A stretch of DNA of 64,000 nt from Pseudomonas sp. RIT-PI-r (GTDB lineage Bacteria > Pseudomonadota > Gammaproteobacteria > Pseudomonadales > Pseudomonadaceae). Below the pieces are notes generated by a model, which saw only the letters and a list, made by a program, of their open reading frames with translations, ran no database searches and was not told the DNA's origin. The stretch is from NCBI RefSeq assembly GCF_001297015.1, contig NZ_LIGE01000020.1, positions 1 to 64,000 on the forward strand, read 5' to 3'. The translations under genes were made by a program, and so were the position numbers. The number at the start of each line of letters is the position of its first letter. The stretch's first letter is position 1. Positions 45,657 to 56,649 of this stretch are shown here, one piece after another.

Positions 45657-48311
45657 ATGGTTCAAGTTCGCAAACTGGTGTTAGCAATAGCGGCCGCCTC
45701 GGCGCTGTCCTCCGGTATGGCGCATGCCCTCGGGCTCGGGGAGCTGACCCTGAAGTCGACCCTGAACCAGCCGCTGGTGGCTGAAATCGAGCTGCTCGAC
45801 GTCAAGGATCTCACTGCTGCCGAAGTGGTGCCGAGCCTGGCTTCACCCGAAGATTTCGCCAAGGCCGGCGTCGATCGCCAGGCCTTCCTCAATGACCTGA
45901 CTTTCACTCCGGTGCTCAACGCCAGCGGCAAAAGCGTGCTGCGCGTAACGTCGAGCAAGCCGTTGTCGGAACCGATGGTGAAATTCCTCGTGCAGGTGAT
46001 GTGGCCGAACGGTCGTCTGCTGCGCGATTACAGCGTGCTGCTGGATCCATCGAAGTTCTCGCCAGAGACCGCTGACGCCGCCGCACAACCGGCGCCGTCG
46101 CAGACCATCGCCGCACCGACCACGGGCGCCACACACCCGACGCAATACACCACCACGCCGCGCGATACCCTGTGGGAGATTGCCGCGAAGGCGCGCAACG
46201 GTGGTTCGGTGCAGCAGACCATGCTGGCCATTCAAGCGTTGAACCCGGATGCGTTCATCGGTGGCAACATCAACCGGCTGAAAACCGGTCAGGTGCTACG
46301 TCTGCCGGATTCGGTGCAAAGCACTGCATTGCCGCAGTCGAAAGCGATTGCCGAGGTCGCGGCGCAGAACGAAGCCTGGCGCACGGGCCGTCGCTATGTG
46401 GCCAAGCCCGGCACCGGTCAGCAGCAGCTCGATGCGACCAACCGTGGTCGCGGCAATACCGCTGGAGCACAGAACGCCCAGGACAATCTGAGCCTGGTCT
46501 CCGCCGAGAGTGCCAAGGCGCGCGGCAAAGGCCCGGCAGGTGACGCCCAAGCCTTGAGCAACAAGCTTGCAGTCACTCAGGAAAACCTCGACACGACCCG
46601 TCGTGACAACGAGGAACTGAAAAGCCGCATGTCCGATCTGCAAAGTCAGATGGACAAGCTGCAAAAGCTCATCGAGCTGAAGAACAATCAACTGGCGAAA
46701 CTGCAGGCCGAAGGCGCGGGCGCTGCCCCGGCCGCGAATGGCGCAGTCGCGCCGGTTCCGGCGATCACTGCTGAGCTGGCTGCCACACCGCCGGCTACTC
46801 CTGCAGAAGCAGCGCCGACGCCAGAATCTGCCATTGCTCCACCTGCCGAAACGCCGGTTGAGCCAGTGGTCGAGCCGGTTGTCGAAACCAAACCTGCGGC
46901 TGATGATGAAAAAACCTTCAATGAGCTGCTGACCAATCCGATCCTGTTGGGTCTGATCGGTGGTGGTGCGGTGGTTCTGCTGCTCCTGCTGTTGCTGTTG
47001 GCACGTCGCCGCAAAGCTCAGCAGGAAGCTGAAAAGCATGTGCGCATGGCTCGTGCGCTGGCCGAAGAACAAGAGTTCTCCGCCGAGCAGGATCTGCCGG
47101 AAAGCAGCTTCGAAGGTCTGGAAACGCCAGCGGCGAGCGTCAAGCTCAACACTCCGGCGCCTGCTCCTGCTCCAGTCGTGGCTCCGGTAGTGGCGCCGAT
47201 CGTGATGGCTGAGCCGATTGCCGCGCCGCTGGTGGCGCCGGCCGCCGAGCGTTCCGATGACGTGCTCGACAAGGCGCAATCGCACATCAATGCCGGTCGC
47301 CTGAATCAGGCTGCAGCATTGCTGGAGGAGGGCGTCAGCCTCGAGCCGCAACGCAGCGATCTGCGTCTGAAACTGATGGAAGTCTACGGTCAGCAGGGCG
47401 ATCGCGATGCGTTCGTCGGCCAGGAACGTCAGTTGGTGGCCAATGGCGACAACTTTGCCAAGGTCGAAGAACTGAAGAGTCGCTTCCCGGCGATGGCCGT
47501 CGTCGCTGCTTCGGGGCTGGCCGCTGCTGCCGTGGCTGCTGAGCTGGATGCACAGTACGTCAAGGAACTGTTGCTGGATGAGCCTGAAGCGCCTGCGCCA
47601 GCGCCTGTTGAAGATGACCTGGACAGTGCGTTTGACCTGAGCCTGGACGATCTCGACAACATCACGCCAGTTGAGCCAGCGCCTGTGGTTGAGCCCGAAG
47701 CGCCGGTCGAGCTGGACGAATTCCCGTCCGACGATGACCTGAGCTTCGAGTCGGTGCTGCAACAGCAGACCGACATCAAAGAGAATCTGGATGACCTGTC
47801 GGACTTCGATCTGGATCTGGATCTCGGTGCCGAGCCGGCGGCTCCTGCGGCTGATCTGGCGGACGATGACTTCCTGCTGGATCTGGACGAAGGCGTGAAG
47901 GATCTGCCTCCAGTCGAGGCGCCGGTGGTAGCTGACGTGCCGCAGGATGATCTGGAACTGCCGGCCGATTTCGATCTGTCGCTGGCCGACGAAATGGACA
48001 GCAATCCGGCGGCTGAGCCTGACGCATTCGCAGCAGAACTGGATGACGTCAACGCCGAGCTGGATCGTCTGTCGCAAAGCGTTGCCGAACCGACCTTCAC
48101 TGAAGCCGATGCGGCAATCGGTGGTGATCTGGGTGAAGACGATTTCGACTTCCTTGCCGGCACCGACGAGGCCGCGACCAAGCTCGATCTGGCTCAGGCC
48201 TATATCGATATGGGTGATGCCGATGGTGCACGCGACATCCTCAACGAAGTGCTGACCGAGGGTGACGAGAAACAGCGTGGTGAAGCCAAGGAAATGCTCT
48301 CGAGCCTGTAG
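45657..48311 (+). CDS. fimV: Motility hub protein FimV
   Basis: The 884-residue inner-membrane protein organises the cell pole, type IV pili and twitching. It has a signal peptide (about 1-24, AHA), a conserved periplasmic N-domain (LGELTLKSTLNQPLVAEIELLDV), a LysM peptidoglycan-binding domain (about 164-216), a coiled coil (about 295-345), and a Pro/Ala linker. One membrane segment (LGLIGGGAVVLLLLLLLLARRRK, about 428-448) leads to a long, very acidic cytoplasmic part with Asp/Glu repeats. The C-terminal TPR-like motif ends ATKLDLAQAYIDMGDADGARDILNEVLTEGDE, typical of FimV. Terminator follows at 48331. Confidence 0.95.
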   Translation: MVQVRKLVLAIAAASALSSGMAHALGLGELTLKSTLNQPLVAEIELLDVKDLTAAEVVPSLASPEDFAKAGVDRQAFLNDLTFTPVLNASGKSVLRVTSSKPLSEPMVKFLVQVMWPNGRLLRDYSVLLDPSKFSPETADAAAQPAPSQTIAAPTTGATHPTQYTTTPRDTLWEIAAKARNGGSVQQTMLAIQALNPDAFIGGNINRLKTGQVLRLPDSVQSTALPQSKAIAEVAAQNEAWRTGRRYVAKPGTGQQQLDATNRGRGNTAGAQNAQDNLSLVSAESAKARGKGPAGDAQALSNKLAVTQENLDTTRRDNEELKSRMSDLQSQMDKLQKLIELKNNQLAKLQAEGAGAAPAANGAVAPVPAITAELAATPPATPAEAAPTPESAIAPPAETPVEPVVEPVVETKPAADDEKTFNELLTNPILLGLIGGGAVVLLLLLLLLARRRKAQQEAEKHVRMARALAEEQEFSAEQDLPESSFEGLETPAASVKLNTPAPAPAPVVAPVVAPIVMAEPIAAPLVAPAAERSDDVLDKAQSHINAGRLNQAAALLEEGVSLEPQRSDLRLKLMEVYGQQGDRDAFVGQERQLVANGDNFAKVEELKSRFPAMAVVAASGLAAAAVAAELDAQYVKELLLDEPEAPAPAPVEDDLDSAFDLSLDDLDNITPVEPAPVVEPEAPVELDEFPSDDDLSFESVLQQQTDIKENLDDLSDFDLDLDLGAEPAAPAADLADDDFLLDLDEGVKDLPPVEAPVVADVPQDDLELPADFDLSLADEMDSNPAAEPDAFAAELDDVNAELDRLSQSVAEPTFTEADAAIGGDLGEDDFDFLAGTDEAATKLDLAQAYIDMGDADGARDILNEVLTEGDEKQRGEAKEMLSSL

Positions 48312-48330
48312 TCAATCTGCGGTAAACAAA

Positions 48331-48360
48331 ACGGCAGCCCATTGAGGCTGCCGTTTTTGT
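48331..48360 (+). terminator. Terminator after fimV
   Basis: ACGGCAGCC and GGCTGCCGT pair around CATTGA, then TTTT; it lies directly after the fimV stop. Confidence 0.9.
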
Positions 48361-48392
48361 TTGTGCCGGATTCAGTGGTGTCTGAAGGATTA

Positions 48393-48461
48393 CTATCGCG
48401 AGCAGGCTCACTCCTGCATTTGGAATGCGTTCCCCTGTAGGAGTGAGCCTGCTCGCGATAG
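48393..48461. repeat. REPIN-like inverted repeat, family GAGTGAGCCTGCTCGCGATAGC
   Basis: CTATCGCGAGCAGGCTCACT and its inverted copy flank ATTTGGAATGCGTTCCCCT. Confidence 0.9.
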
Positions 48462-48508
48462 GGCCAGAACTGCCAATAGAGAGTTCTGGCATCCCTGAAC
48501 CACAGCCT

Positions 48509-48514
48509 TATAAT
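48509..48514 (+). promoter_or_regulatory. TATAAT -10 element before truA
   Basis: A perfect TATAAT overlaps the first possible ATG (48513) of the truA frame. This argues that transcription starts further downstream and that the true start codon is later. The matching -35 is weak. Confidence 0.5.
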
Positions 48515-48548
48515 GCCCGCCTTTGTAAAAACAGCAGGCTGTCCCACC

Positions 48549-49403
48549 TTGGCAAACATAGATAACCCGGTCGCCGAAATGGCCCCCGACGGCTTTTACC
48601 GCGTTGCGTTGGGCGTTGAGTACAAAGGCTCGCGCTACAGTGGCTGGCAGCGTCAGTTGACGGGTGTGGCGACGGTGCAGGAAGAACTCGAAAAAGCCCT
48701 GTCGAAAGTTGCCAACTCGCCGGTCTCCTTGCAGTGCGCCGGGCGCACCGACGCCGGCGTGCATGCCTGCGGACAAGTGGTGCACTTTGATACCACGGTT
48801 GATCGTTCGCTGAAAGCCTGGGTCATGGGCGCCAATATCAATCTGCCCCACGACATCAGCGTCAGTTGGGCGCGGGTGATGCCGGCGCATTTCCATGCGC
48901 GGTTCAAGGCCATTGCCCGGCGCTATCGCTACGTGATCTACAACGATCAGATTCGCCCGGCGCATCTCAATGAAGAAATCACCTGGAACCACCGTCCGCT
49001 GGACGTCGAGCGCATGGCCGAGGCCGCGCAGTATCTGATCGGCACCCATGATTTCAGTGCGTTTCGCGCCGGCCAGTGTCAGGCTAAGTCGCCGATCAAG
49101 AAGATGCATCACCTGCGCGTGACCCGTCACGGCAAGATGATCGTGCTCGACATCCGCGCCAATGCATTCCTGCATCACATGGTGCGCAACATCGCTGGCG
49201 TACTGATGACCATCGGTGCGGGCGAGCGTCCAGTCGAATGGATGAAGGAAGTGCTGGAAAGCCGCGAGCGCCGCTCTGGTGGGGTGACCGCGCATCCGTA
49301 CGGGTTGTACCTGGTGCAAGTCGAGTACCACGACGAATTCCCGTTGCCCGAGCGTTTTATCGGGCCACATTTCCTTACGGGTTTCTCCGAACTTGACGGC
49401 TGA
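48549..49403 (+). CDS. truA: tRNA pseudouridine(38-40) synthase
   Basis: The 284-residue enzyme makes pseudouridine at positions 38-40 of the tRNA anticodon arm. The catalytic Asp lies in [18 protein letters not shown] (about 64-81). [12 protein letters not shown] and the [32 protein letters not shown] segment are family marks. The start is uncertain: ATG 48513 sits inside a -10 element, so I prefer TTG 48549, which fits the family N-terminus ([26 protein letters not shown]). ATG 48579 is also possible. No clear ribosome-binding sequence decides it. Confidence 0.93.
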   Translation: MANIDNPVAEMAPDGFYRVALGVEYKGSRYSGWQRQLTGVATVQEELEKALSKVANSPVSLQCAGRTDAGVHACGQVVHFDTTVDRSLKAWVMGANINLPHDISVSWARVMPAHFHARFKAIARRYRYVIYNDQIRPAHLNEEITWNHRPLDVERMAEAAQYLIGTHDFSAFRAGQCQAKSPIKKMHHLRVTRHGKMIVLDIRANAFLHHMVRNIAGVLMTIGAGERPVEWMKEVLESRERRSGGVTAHPYGLYLVQVEYHDEFPLPERFIGPHFLTGFSELDG

Positions 49404-49468
49404 CGCCTTCGAACGCTTTTGTTACCATCCGGGACTTTCCCGGATTTTGCCTTGGAGTTTTTCTCGAC

Positions 49469-50095
49469 ATGCCAGCCGTTCGCAGCAAGATCTGCGGGAT
49501 TACCCGCATGGAAGATGCGTTGGCCGCCGTCGAAGCCGGGGCTGATGCGATCGGTTTCGTGTTTTACGCCAAGAGTCCACGCGCGGTGAGCGTGCAGCAG
49601 GCGCGTGCGATCATCAAGGCGTTGCCGCCGTTCGTGACCACCGTGGGTTTGTTCGTCAATGCCAGTCGCTGCGAATTGGGCGAAATCCTCGATGCCGTGC
49701 CGCTGGATCTGTTGCAGTTCCATGGTGATGAAGTCGCTGAAGACTGTGAAGGCTGGCGCCGTCCGTATATCAAGGCGTTGCGGGTCAAGGCTGGCGATGA
49801 CATCGCGGCGGCTGTCGATGCCTACCCGAGTGCCAGTGGCGTGCTGCTCGACACTTACGTCGAAGGCGTGCCCGGCGGAACCGGTGAGGCGTTCGACTGG
49901 TCATTGATTCCGCAAGGTTTGAGCAAGCCGTTGATTCTTGCCGGTGGTTTGACCCCTGAGAACATCGCCGACGCCGTGGCGCGGGTAAAACCCTACGCGG
50001 TAGACGTCAGCGGTGGAGTAGAGGCGAGCAAAGGCATCAAGGATCACGCAAAGATTCGCGCATTCATCAACGCTGCACGCAAAGCTCCATATTGA
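49469..50095 (+). CDS. trpF: Phosphoribosylanthranilate isomerase
   Basis: The 208-residue (beta/alpha)8 enzyme catalyses the Amadori step of tryptophan synthesis. The general base Cys is in [13 protein letters not shown] (Cys about 9) and the acid Asp in SGVLLDTYV (about 127). [19 protein letters not shown] and [11 protein letters not shown] are characteristic. It lies 65 bases after truA and before accD, not with other trp genes, which is the usual Pseudomonas arrangement. Confidence 0.97.
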   Translation: MPAVRSKICGITRMEDALAAVEAGADAIGFVFYAKSPRAVSVQQARAIIKALPPFVTTVGLFVNASRCELGEILDAVPLDLLQFHGDEVAEDCEGWRRPYIKALRVKAGDDIAAAVDAYPSASGVLLDTYVEGVPGGTGEAFDWSLIPQGLSKPLILAGGLTPENIADAVARVKPYAVDVSGGVEASKGIKDHAKIRAFINAARKAPY

Positions 50096-50299
50096 TGTGA
50101 CGGCTGGCAGTCTGCCGCCGTCCATCAATGCACTTGCACAAAGCAGGCGCGGCTGAGGGTTTGGGGATAGCACGCAGGTCATGTTTCGCGCTGACCGTGG
50201 CTGTCCGTCAACCATCGCCACACACATGAATTTAGCTGAAGGGCATACGCGGGGCTGCGAACCAGAGCGTTCGGGCCGCCGGTACTGGAGAAAAAAAGC

Positions 50300-51220
50300 A
50301 TGAGCAACTGGTTGGTAGACAAACTGATCCCTTCGATCATGCGTTCCGAGGTCAAGAAGAGCTCGGTCCCTGAAGGTCTGTGGCACAAATGCCCGTCTTG
50401 CGAGGCGGTGCTGTATCGTCCAGAACTGGAAAAGACCCTGGACGTTTGCCCCAAGTGCAACCACCACATGCGCATCGGCGCACGTGCGCGCATCGACATC
50501 TTCCTCGATGCCGAAGGTCGCAACGAACTGGGCGCCGATCTGGAGCCGGTTGACCGTCTGAAGTTTCGCGACGGCAAGAAGTACAAGGATCGCCTGACCG
50601 CCGCACAGAAGCAGACCGGCGAAAAAGACGCGCTGATCTCCGTCAGCGGCACCTTGCTGGGCATGCCAGTAGTGGTTTCGGCGTTCGAATTTGCCTTCAT
50701 GGGCGGTTCGATGGGTGCCATCGTTGGTGAGCGCTTCGTCCGCGCTGCCAACTACGCCCTGGAAAACCGTTGCCCGATGATCTGCTTCGCCGCTTCCGGC
50801 GGTGCGCGCATGCAGGAAGCGCTGATCTCGCTGATGCAAATGGCCAAGACTTCCGCCGTACTGGCGCGTCTGCGTGAAGAAGGCATTCCGTTCATCTCGG
50901 TGTTGACCGACCCGGTCTACGGCGGTGTTTCCGCGAGTCTGGCGATGCTCGGCGACGTGATCGTCGGTGAGCCGAAAGCCCTGATCGGCTTCGCCGGTCC
51001 GCGCGTTATCGAGCAAACCGTGCGTGAAAAACTGCCGGAAGGCTTCCAGCGCAGTGAATTCCTGCTGGAACACGGTGCCATCGACATGATCGTCCACCGT
51101 CAGGAGCTGCGCCCACGTCTGGGTAACCTGCTCGCACAGATGACTGGCAAGCCGACGCCGAAATTCGTCGCCGCGCCAATCGAGCCGATCGTGGTTCCGC
51201 CGGTACCTGCTGGCCTATGA
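50300..51220 (+). CDS. accD: Acetyl-CoA carboxylase carboxyltransferase beta
   Basis: The 306-residue subunit, with AccA, transfers CO2 from biotin to acetyl-CoA for fatty acid synthesis. The four-Cys zinc ribbon is CPSCEAVLY and CPKCNHH (about 30-55). The crotonase-like core has [20 protein letters not shown] and [22 protein letters not shown] segments. It is coupled to folC through an ATGA overlap at 51217-51220. The 200 bases upstream hold its promoter region. Confidence 0.98.
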   Translation: MSNWLVDKLIPSIMRSEVKKSSVPEGLWHKCPSCEAVLYRPELEKTLDVCPKCNHHMRIGARARIDIFLDAEGRNELGADLEPVDRLKFRDGKKYKDRLTAAQKQTGEKDALISVSGTLLGMPVVVSAFEFAFMGGSMGAIVGERFVRAANYALENRCPMICFAASGGARMQEALISLMQMAKTSAVLARLREEGIPFISVLTDPVYGGVSASLAMLGDVIVGEPKALIGFAGPRVIEQTVREKLPEGFQRSEFLLEHGAIDMIVHRQELRPRLGNLLAQMTGKPTPKFVAAPIEPIVVPPVPAGL

Positions 51221-52524
51221 CCGAGCGCACCCTTGGCGAGTGGCTCGCCTACCTTGAGCAGTTGCATCCATCGGCCATCGACATGGGCCTGGAGCGTTCG
51301 CAACAGGTAGCGTCCCGGATGGGGCTGGGCCAGCCGGCGCCTCGGGTGATTACGGTCACCGGCACCAACGGCAAGGGTTCGACGTGCGCATTCGTGGCTT
51401 CATTGCTGCGCGCGCAGGGCCTGAGCGTTGGTGTCTACAATTCCCCGCATCTGCTGCGTTACAACGAGCGGGTGCAGCTCAATGGCGTCGAAGCCACTGA
51501 CGCGCAGCTGTGCGAAGCCTTTGCTGCAGTCGAGGCCGGGCGCGGCGACACTTCCCTGACTTACTTCGAAATGGGCACTCTCGCGGCGTTCTGGCTGTTC
51601 CAACAGGCCGGACTCGATGCGGTGGTGCTTGAAGTCGGTCTGGGCGGGCGTCTGGACACGGTCAACGTGGTTGATGCCGATATCGCACTGGTCACCAGCA
51701 TTGGCGTCGATCACGCCGATTATCTGGGTGATACCCGTGAATCCGTGGCTTTCGAAAAGGCCGGTATCTTCCGTCAGGGCAAACCTGCCTTGTGCGGCGA
51801 TCTGAATCCTCCGCAACCGCTGCTCGACAAGGCGCTTGAACTGGCCTGTCCGTTCTTCCTGCGTGGACGCGATTTCGACCTTGGCATCACCGATCAGCAC
51901 TGGCAGTGGCGCGGCACCGATGCGCAAGGTCAGGCTGTTGAGCTGCATGACTTGCCGCTGCTCGATCTGCCGATGGAAAACGCCGCGCTGGCGTTGCAGG
52001 CGTACCTGCTGCTTGGTTTGCCGTGGGATACGCAGCAGATCGTCGTCGCCCTGCAGGCGACGCGCGTGGTCGGGCGCCTTGATCGCCGCTCGTTCGATTG
52101 GGGCGGCAAGCGCCTGAATGTGTTGCTGGATGTTGGTCACAATCCGCATGCCGCCGAGTATCTGGCCCGTCGTCTGGCCGCGCGGCCGCTAGTCGGCAAG
52201 CGCTTGGCGGTATTTGGTCTGCTGGCTGACAAGGATCTGGATGGTGTTGTCGGCGAATTGAGTGCGAGTGTCGCGCCCTGGGCAGTGGCGCCGCTGGATT
52301 CGCCGCGAGCTCGCCCGGTAGCTGAATTGCAGGCGGCATTGCAGAACCTTGGTGCGTCGGTCACGTCTTACGACAGTGTTGCCGCCGCGCTGGAAGGGCA
52401 GTGCGCCGTAGCCACCAGCGACGACGAGATTCTGTTGTTCGGATCATTTTATTGTGTCGCCGAGGCCCTTGAATGGCTGGCCCGGCGCTCCACGGAGGAA
52501 GCGGCAAATGGCTTTGCTGGATAA
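51217..52524 (+). CDS. folC: Dihydrofolate/folylpolyglutamate synthase
   Basis: The 435-residue Mur-ligase-type enzyme adds glutamate to dihydropteroate and folates. The ATP loop is [12 protein letters not shown] (about 46-57). [17 protein letters not shown] and [13 protein letters not shown] are family segments. ATG overlaps the accD stop (ATGA). The next gene, with a SPOR domain, begins inside folC's last 17 bases, so accD-folC-SPOR is one coupled unit. Confidence 0.97.
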   Translation: MTERTLGEWLAYLEQLHPSAIDMGLERSQQVASRMGLGQPAPRVITVTGTNGKGSTCAFVASLLRAQGLSVGVYNSPHLLRYNERVQLNGVEATDAQLCEAFAAVEAGRGDTSLTYFEMGTLAAFWLFQQAGLDAVVLEVGLGGRLDTVNVVDADIALVTSIGVDHADYLGDTRESVAFEKAGIFRQGKPALCGDLNPPQPLLDKALELACPFFLRGRDFDLGITDQHWQWRGTDAQGQAVELHDLPLLDLPMENAALALQAYLLLGLPWDTQQIVVALQATRVVGRLDRRSFDWGGKRLNVLLDVGHNPHAAEYLARRLAARPLVGKRLAVFGLLADKDLDGVVGELSASVAPWAVAPLDSPRARPVAELQAALQNLGASVTSYDSVAAALEGQCAVATSDDEILLFGSFYCVAEALEWLARRSTEEAANGFAG

Positions 52525-53158
52525 AGCTTACAAGCAGCGCATGGTTGGCGCTTTGGTGCTGGTCGCGCTGGCGGTGATCTTCCTGCCGATGCTGTTTTCC
52601 CGTCAGGATGAGCAGCGTCAGGTGACTGTCGAGGCGCCCGCCGCTCCGCAAGCGCCTGCCATGCCGCAAGTGCAAATGGAAGCGGTCGCCGTGCCTGAGC
52701 CGCAAGCCTTGCCGCAAGAGCCAGTGCCAACGGATGAAGAAGTCGCAGAAGATACTGCGCCTGCTGCACCTGTTGCGCCTGCGCCGACGGCTCCCATTAT
52801 GATCACCAAGCCTGTTGCGCCTCCGGCGGTGGCCAAGCCGATTCCTGCGCCTGCTCAGCCGATCACTGCGTCCTCGTCCAGGCCGGACACAACGCAAAGC
52901 CGCGTCGATGCCAACGGTCTGTCGGTGAGCTGGTCGGTGCAACTGGCCAGTCTGTCGAGTCGTGCCAGCGCCGAAAGCCTGCAGAAGACCCTGCGCAGTC
53001 AGGGCTATAACGCTTACATCCGCTCCGCCGACGGCAAGAATCGGGTGTTTGTCGGCCCGCTGATCGAGCGTGCCGAGGCTGATCGTCTGCGTGATCTGTT
53101 GGGGCGTCAGCAGAACCTCAAGGGTTTTGTTGTGCGCTTCCAGCCTGAGCGCGGCTAA
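52508..53158 (+). CDS. SPOR-domain inner-membrane protein (DedD-like)
   Basis: The 216-residue product has a short cytoplasmic N-terminus, one membrane segment (VGALVLVALAVIFLPMLF, about 13-30), a long Pro/Ala-rich periplasmic linker and a C-terminal SPOR domain (about 137-214, WSVQLASLSSRASAESLQKTLRSQGYNAY). SPOR domains bind denuded peptidoglycan at the division site; DedD is the E. coli example and its gene also lies between folC and cvpA. ATG 52508 is preceded by GGAGGAAGC inside folC. Confidence 0.92.
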   Translation: MALLDKAYKQRMVGALVLVALAVIFLPMLFSRQDEQRQVTVEAPAAPQAPAMPQVQMEAVAVPEPQALPQEPVPTDEEVAEDTAPAAPVAPAPTAPIMITKPVAPPAVAKPIPAPAQPITASSSRPDTTQSRVDANGLSVSWSVQLASLSSRASAESLQKTLRSQGYNAYIRSADGKNRVFVGPLIERAEADRLRDLLGRQQNLKGFVVRFQPERG

Positions 53159-53256
53159 AAACTATCGCCTCGATTGAAATGCACTGACAATCGCAGCTTA
53201 CCGAGAGGCATGCGCTCTGCTAAAATGCGCCGCCTTATCCGTCTGTAGGCTGCACT

Positions 53257-53817
53257 GTGCCATTTACCTGGGTTGACTGGGCGATCGTTGCAATCATCGC
53301 CATCTCCGCTTTGATCAGTTTGAGCCGCGGCTTCGTCAAGGAAGCATTATCGCTGGTGACCTGGATCATCGCAGGAGCCGTCGCCTGGATGTTCGGTGGC
53401 TCACTGTCCGAGTACCTCGCCGGATACATCGAAACCCCATCGGCTCGCGTGATCGCGGGCTGTGCCATCATGTTTGTCGCCACACTGATCGTGGGCGCAA
53501 TGATCAATTATCTTATCGGCGAGTTGGTACGCGTCACCGGGTTGTCCGGGACCGATCGATTCCTCGGCATGGCCTTCGGCGCTGCGCGTGGCGTGTTGCT
53601 GGTGGTCGTGGCGGTCGGGCTGTTGAGTCTGGGGCCGGTACAGCAGGACGGGTGGTGGAAAGAATCACAGCTCGTACCAAAGTTTCTATTGGTCGCCGAC
53701 TGGTCCAAAAACCTGATACTCGGGTGGAGCAGTCAGTGGCTTGCCAGCGGAATCAGCGTACCCGCTGATATTCCGTTCAAGGAGCAACTCTTGCCGTCGG
53801 CGAAAACGCCTCAGTGA
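53257..53817 (+). CDS. cvpA: CvpA-family membrane protein
   Basis: The 186-residue inner-membrane protein has four hydrophobic segments and starts MPFTWVDWAIVAIIAISALISLSRGFVKEALSLVTW, the CvpA pattern. It is needed for colicin V production and affects envelope integrity in E. coli; the exact job is unknown. The start is GTG. It lies 41 bases before purF, an old conserved pairing. Confidence 0.93.
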   Translation: MPFTWVDWAIVAIIAISALISLSRGFVKEALSLVTWIIAGAVAWMFGGSLSEYLAGYIETPSARVIAGCAIMFVATLIVGAMINYLIGELVRVTGLSGTDRFLGMAFGAARGVLLVVVAVGLLSLGPVQQDGWWKESQLVPKFLLVADWSKNLILGWSSQWLASGISVPADIPFKEQLLPSAKTPQ

Positions 53818-53858
53818 GTGTTGTTCAGTTCAGATCCATTAAGTAGGGGTTGCGTCGC

Positions 53859-55364
53859 ATGTGTGGCATCGTCGGTATCGTCGGTAAGTCGAACGTCAAT
53901 CAGGCGCTGTATGACGCGCTAACCGTGCTCCAGCACCGCGGCCAGGACGCTGCCGGTATCGTGACCAGCCATGATGGCCGGTTGTTCCTGCGCAAGGACA
54001 ATGGCCTGGTGCGTGACGTGTTTCAACAGCGTCACATGCAGCGTCTGGTCGGCCACATGGGTATCGGCCACGTCCGTTACCCGACCGCAGGCAGTTCGAC
54101 TTCGGCCGAAGCCCAACCGTTTTACGTCAACTCGCCTTACGGCATCACCCTGGCGCACAACGGTAACCTGACCAACGTTGAACAGTTGGCCAAAGAGATC
54201 TACGAATCCGATCTGCGTCACGTCAACACCAGTTCCGACTCGGAAGTGCTGCTCAACGTGTTCGCTCACGAGCTGGCCCAGCGTGGCAAGCTGCAGCCGA
54301 CCGAAGAAGACGTGTTCGCTGCCGTGACTGACGTGCACAACCGTTGCGTCGGTGGCTACGCCGTCGTGGCGATGGTGACCGGTTACGGCATCGTCGGTTT
54401 CCGCGACCCGCACGGCATCCGCCCGATCGTGTTCGGCCAGCGTCACACCGACGAAGGCGTCGAGTACATGATCGCCTCGGAAAGCGTTTCGCTGGACGTG
54501 CTCGGTTTCACCCTGATTCGCGACCTGGCACCGGGCGAAGCGGTCTACATCACTGAAGACGGCAAGCTGCACACCCGTCAGTGCGCGACCAACCCGTCCC
54601 TGACCCCGTGCATCTTCGAACACGTCTACCTGGCGCGTCCGGACTCGATCATCGACGGCGTATCGGTCTACAAGGCCCGTCTGCGCATGGGTGAGAAGCT
54701 CGCCGAGAAAATCCTGCGCGAGCGTCCAGAGCACGACATCGACGTGGTGATCCCGATTCCGGACACCAGCCGTACAGCCGCGCTGGAACTGGCGAATCAC
54801 CTGGGCGTGAAATTCCGCGAAGGTTTCGTCAAGAACCGTTACATCGGTCGTACCTTCATCATGCCGGGTCAAGCGGCGCGCAAGAAGTCGGTACGCCAGA
54901 AGCTCAACGCCATCGAGCTGGAATTCCGCGGCAAGAACGTGATGCTGGTCGACGACTCGATCGTGCGCGGCACCACCTGCAAGCAGATCATCCAGATGGC
55001 TCGCGAAGCCGGCGCGAAAAACGTCTACTTCTGCTCGGCTGCTCCGGCGGTACGCTTCCCGAACGTCTATGGCATCGACATGCCAAGCGCTCACGAATTG
55101 ATCGCGCATAACCGTTCGACGCAGGACGTGGCGGATCTGATCGGCGCTGACTGGTTGATCTATCAGGACTTGCCTGACTTGATCGAAGCGGTCGGTGGCG
55201 GCAAGATCAAGATCGAGAACTTCGATTGTGCGGTGTTCGACGGCAAGTACGTCACCGGCGATGTCGACGAGGCGTACCTGAACAAGATCGAGCAGGCGCG
55301 TAACGACTCCTCGAAGATCAAGACCCAGGCGGTCAGTGCGATCATCGATCTGTACAACAACTGA
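53859..55364 (+). CDS. purF: Amidophosphoribosyltransferase
   Basis: The 501-residue enzyme makes phosphoribosylamine, the first step of purine synthesis. After removal of Met the nucleophile Cys is residue 1 ([14 protein letters not shown]). The glutaminase part has HRGQDAAGI and VRYPTAGSS. The PRPP loop is [17 protein letters not shown] (about 366-382). Start ATG 53859 is fixed by the Cys rule. A terminator lies after the stop at 55371-55394. Confidence 0.98.
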   Translation: MCGIVGIVGKSNVNQALYDALTVLQHRGQDAAGIVTSHDGRLFLRKDNGLVRDVFQQRHMQRLVGHMGIGHVRYPTAGSSTSAEAQPFYVNSPYGITLAHNGNLTNVEQLAKEIYESDLRHVNTSSDSEVLLNVFAHELAQRGKLQPTEEDVFAAVTDVHNRCVGGYAVVAMVTGYGIVGFRDPHGIRPIVFGQRHTDEGVEYMIASESVSLDVLGFTLIRDLAPGEAVYITEDGKLHTRQCATNPSLTPCIFEHVYLARPDSIIDGVSVYKARLRMGEKLAEKILRERPEHDIDVVIPIPDTSRTAALELANHLGVKFREGFVKNRYIGRTFIMPGQAARKKSVRQKLNAIELEFRGKNVMLVDDSIVRGTTCKQIIQMAREAGAKNVYFCSAAPAVRFPNVYGIDMPSAHELIAHNRSTQDVADLIGADWLIYQDLPDLIEAVGGGKIKIENFDCAVFDGKYVTGDVDEAYLNKIEQARNDSSKIKTQAVSAIIDLYNN

Positions 55365-55370
55365 GTTTCT

Positions 55371-55394
55371 ACCGGCCCTGAGGGGCCGGTTTTG
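55371..55394 (+). terminator. Terminator after purF
   Basis: ACCGGCCCT and AGGGGCCGGT pair around a short G loop, then TTTT. It lies in the gap between purF and metZ. Confidence 0.8.
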
Positions 55395-55437
55395 TATCTG
55401 ACTTTCAATTTTCGAGAACAGCGCAAGGAGTGACAGC

Positions 55438-56649
55438 ATGAGTCAGGAATGGGATGCCGGTCGGCTGGACAGCGACCTTGAAGGCGTAGCGTTCGATACC
55501 CTGGCCGTACGTGCCGGTCAGCACCGTACGCCGGAAGGTGAGCACGGTGATCCGATGTTCTTCACCTCCAGCTACGTGTTCCGCACCGCTGCCGATGCGG
55601 CCGCGCGGTTTGCCGGCGAAGTGCCGGGCAACGTCTACTCGCGTTACACCAACCCGACCGTGCGCGCGTTCGAAGAGCGCATTGCTGCACTGGAAAGCGC
55701 CGAGCAGGCTGTTGCGACCGCAACCGGCATGGCTGCGATCCTGGCAGTGGTGATGAGCCTGTGCAGTGCTGGCGATCATGTGCTGGTCTCGCGCAGCGTG
55801 TTCGGCTCGACCATCAGTCTGTTCGAGAAGTACTTCAAGCGTTTTGGCGTGGAAGTCGATTACGTGCCACTGGCCGAGCTTTCGGGTTGGGATGCGGCAA
55901 TCAAGCCGAATACCAAATTGCTCTTCGTTGAGTCGCCGTCCAACCCTCTGGCTGAGCTGGTTGATATCGCCGCACTGGCAGAAATCGCTCATGCCAAAGG
56001 CGCGATGCTGGTGGTCGATAACTGCTTCTGCACCCCGGCGTTGCAACAGCCGCTGAAACTGGGGGCGGACATCGTCGTGCACTCGGCGACCAAGTTCATC
56101 GACGGCCAGGGCCGTTGCATGGGTGGGGTGGTAGCCGGGCGTAGCGAGCAGATGAAAGAAATCGTCGGCTTCCTGCGCACTGCCGGGCCGACCCTGAGTC
56201 CATTCAATGCGTGGATCTTCCTCAAGGGGCTGGAAACCTTGGGCCTGCGGATGAAGGCGCATTGTGCCAATGCCCAGGAGCTGGCTGAATGGCTGGAGCA
56301 GCAGGACGGTATCGAGAAAGTCCATTACGCCGGTCTCAAGAGCCATCCGCAGCACGAACTGGCTCAGCGTCAGCAGAAGGGCTTCGGTGCGGTGGTGAGC
56401 TTTGAGGTCAAGGGCGGCAAAGAGGGCGCCTGGCGCTTTATCGATGCCACCCGTTTGATTTCGATCACCGCAAACCTTGGTGACAGTAAAACCACCATCA
56501 CTCACCCGAGCACTACTTCTCACGGCCGTCTCGCACCGCAAGAGCGTGAAGCAGCGGGCATCCGTGACAGCCTGATCCGCATCGCGGTCGGTCTCGAAGA
56601 CGTGGCGGATCTGCAAGCCGATCTGGCGCGCGGTCTGGCAGCGCTGTGA
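55438..56649 (+). CDS. metZ: O-succinylhomoserine sulfhydrylase
   Basis: The 403-residue PLP enzyme forms homocysteine directly from O-succinylhomoserine and sulfide. Visible are [20 protein letters not shown], the SGMAAI-like [11 protein letters not shown], the Asp in [16 protein letters not shown], and the PLP lysine in [14 protein letters not shown] (about 211-224). It is of the MetZ rather than MetB branch by its neighbours and its similarity pattern. The SDR gene that follows overlaps its stop. Confidence 0.94.
   Translation: MSQEWDAGRLDSDLEGVAFDTLAVRAGQHRTPEGEHGDPMFFTSSYVFRTAADAAARFAGEVPGNVYSRYTNPTVRAFEERIAALESAEQAVATATGMAAILAVVMSLCSAGDHVLVSRSVFGSTISLFEKYFKRFGVEVDYVPLAELSGWDAAIKPNTKLLFVESPSNPLAELVDIAALAEIAHAKGAMLVVDNCFCTPALQQPLKLGADIVVHSATKFIDGQGRCMGGVVAGRSEQMKEIVGFLRTAGPTLSPFNAWIFLKGLETLGLRMKAHCANAQELAEWLEQQDGIEKVHYAGLKSHPQHELAQRQQKGFGAVVSFEVKGGKEGAWRFIDATRLISITANLGDSKTTITHPSTTSHGRLAPQEREAAGIRDSLIRIAVGLEDVADLQADLARGLAAL

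Noticed and set aside
46296..48077. Minus-strand open frame opposite fimV (about 593 residues)
   Set aside because: The acidic repeats of fimV read backwards give Arg/His-rich sequence. Artefact.
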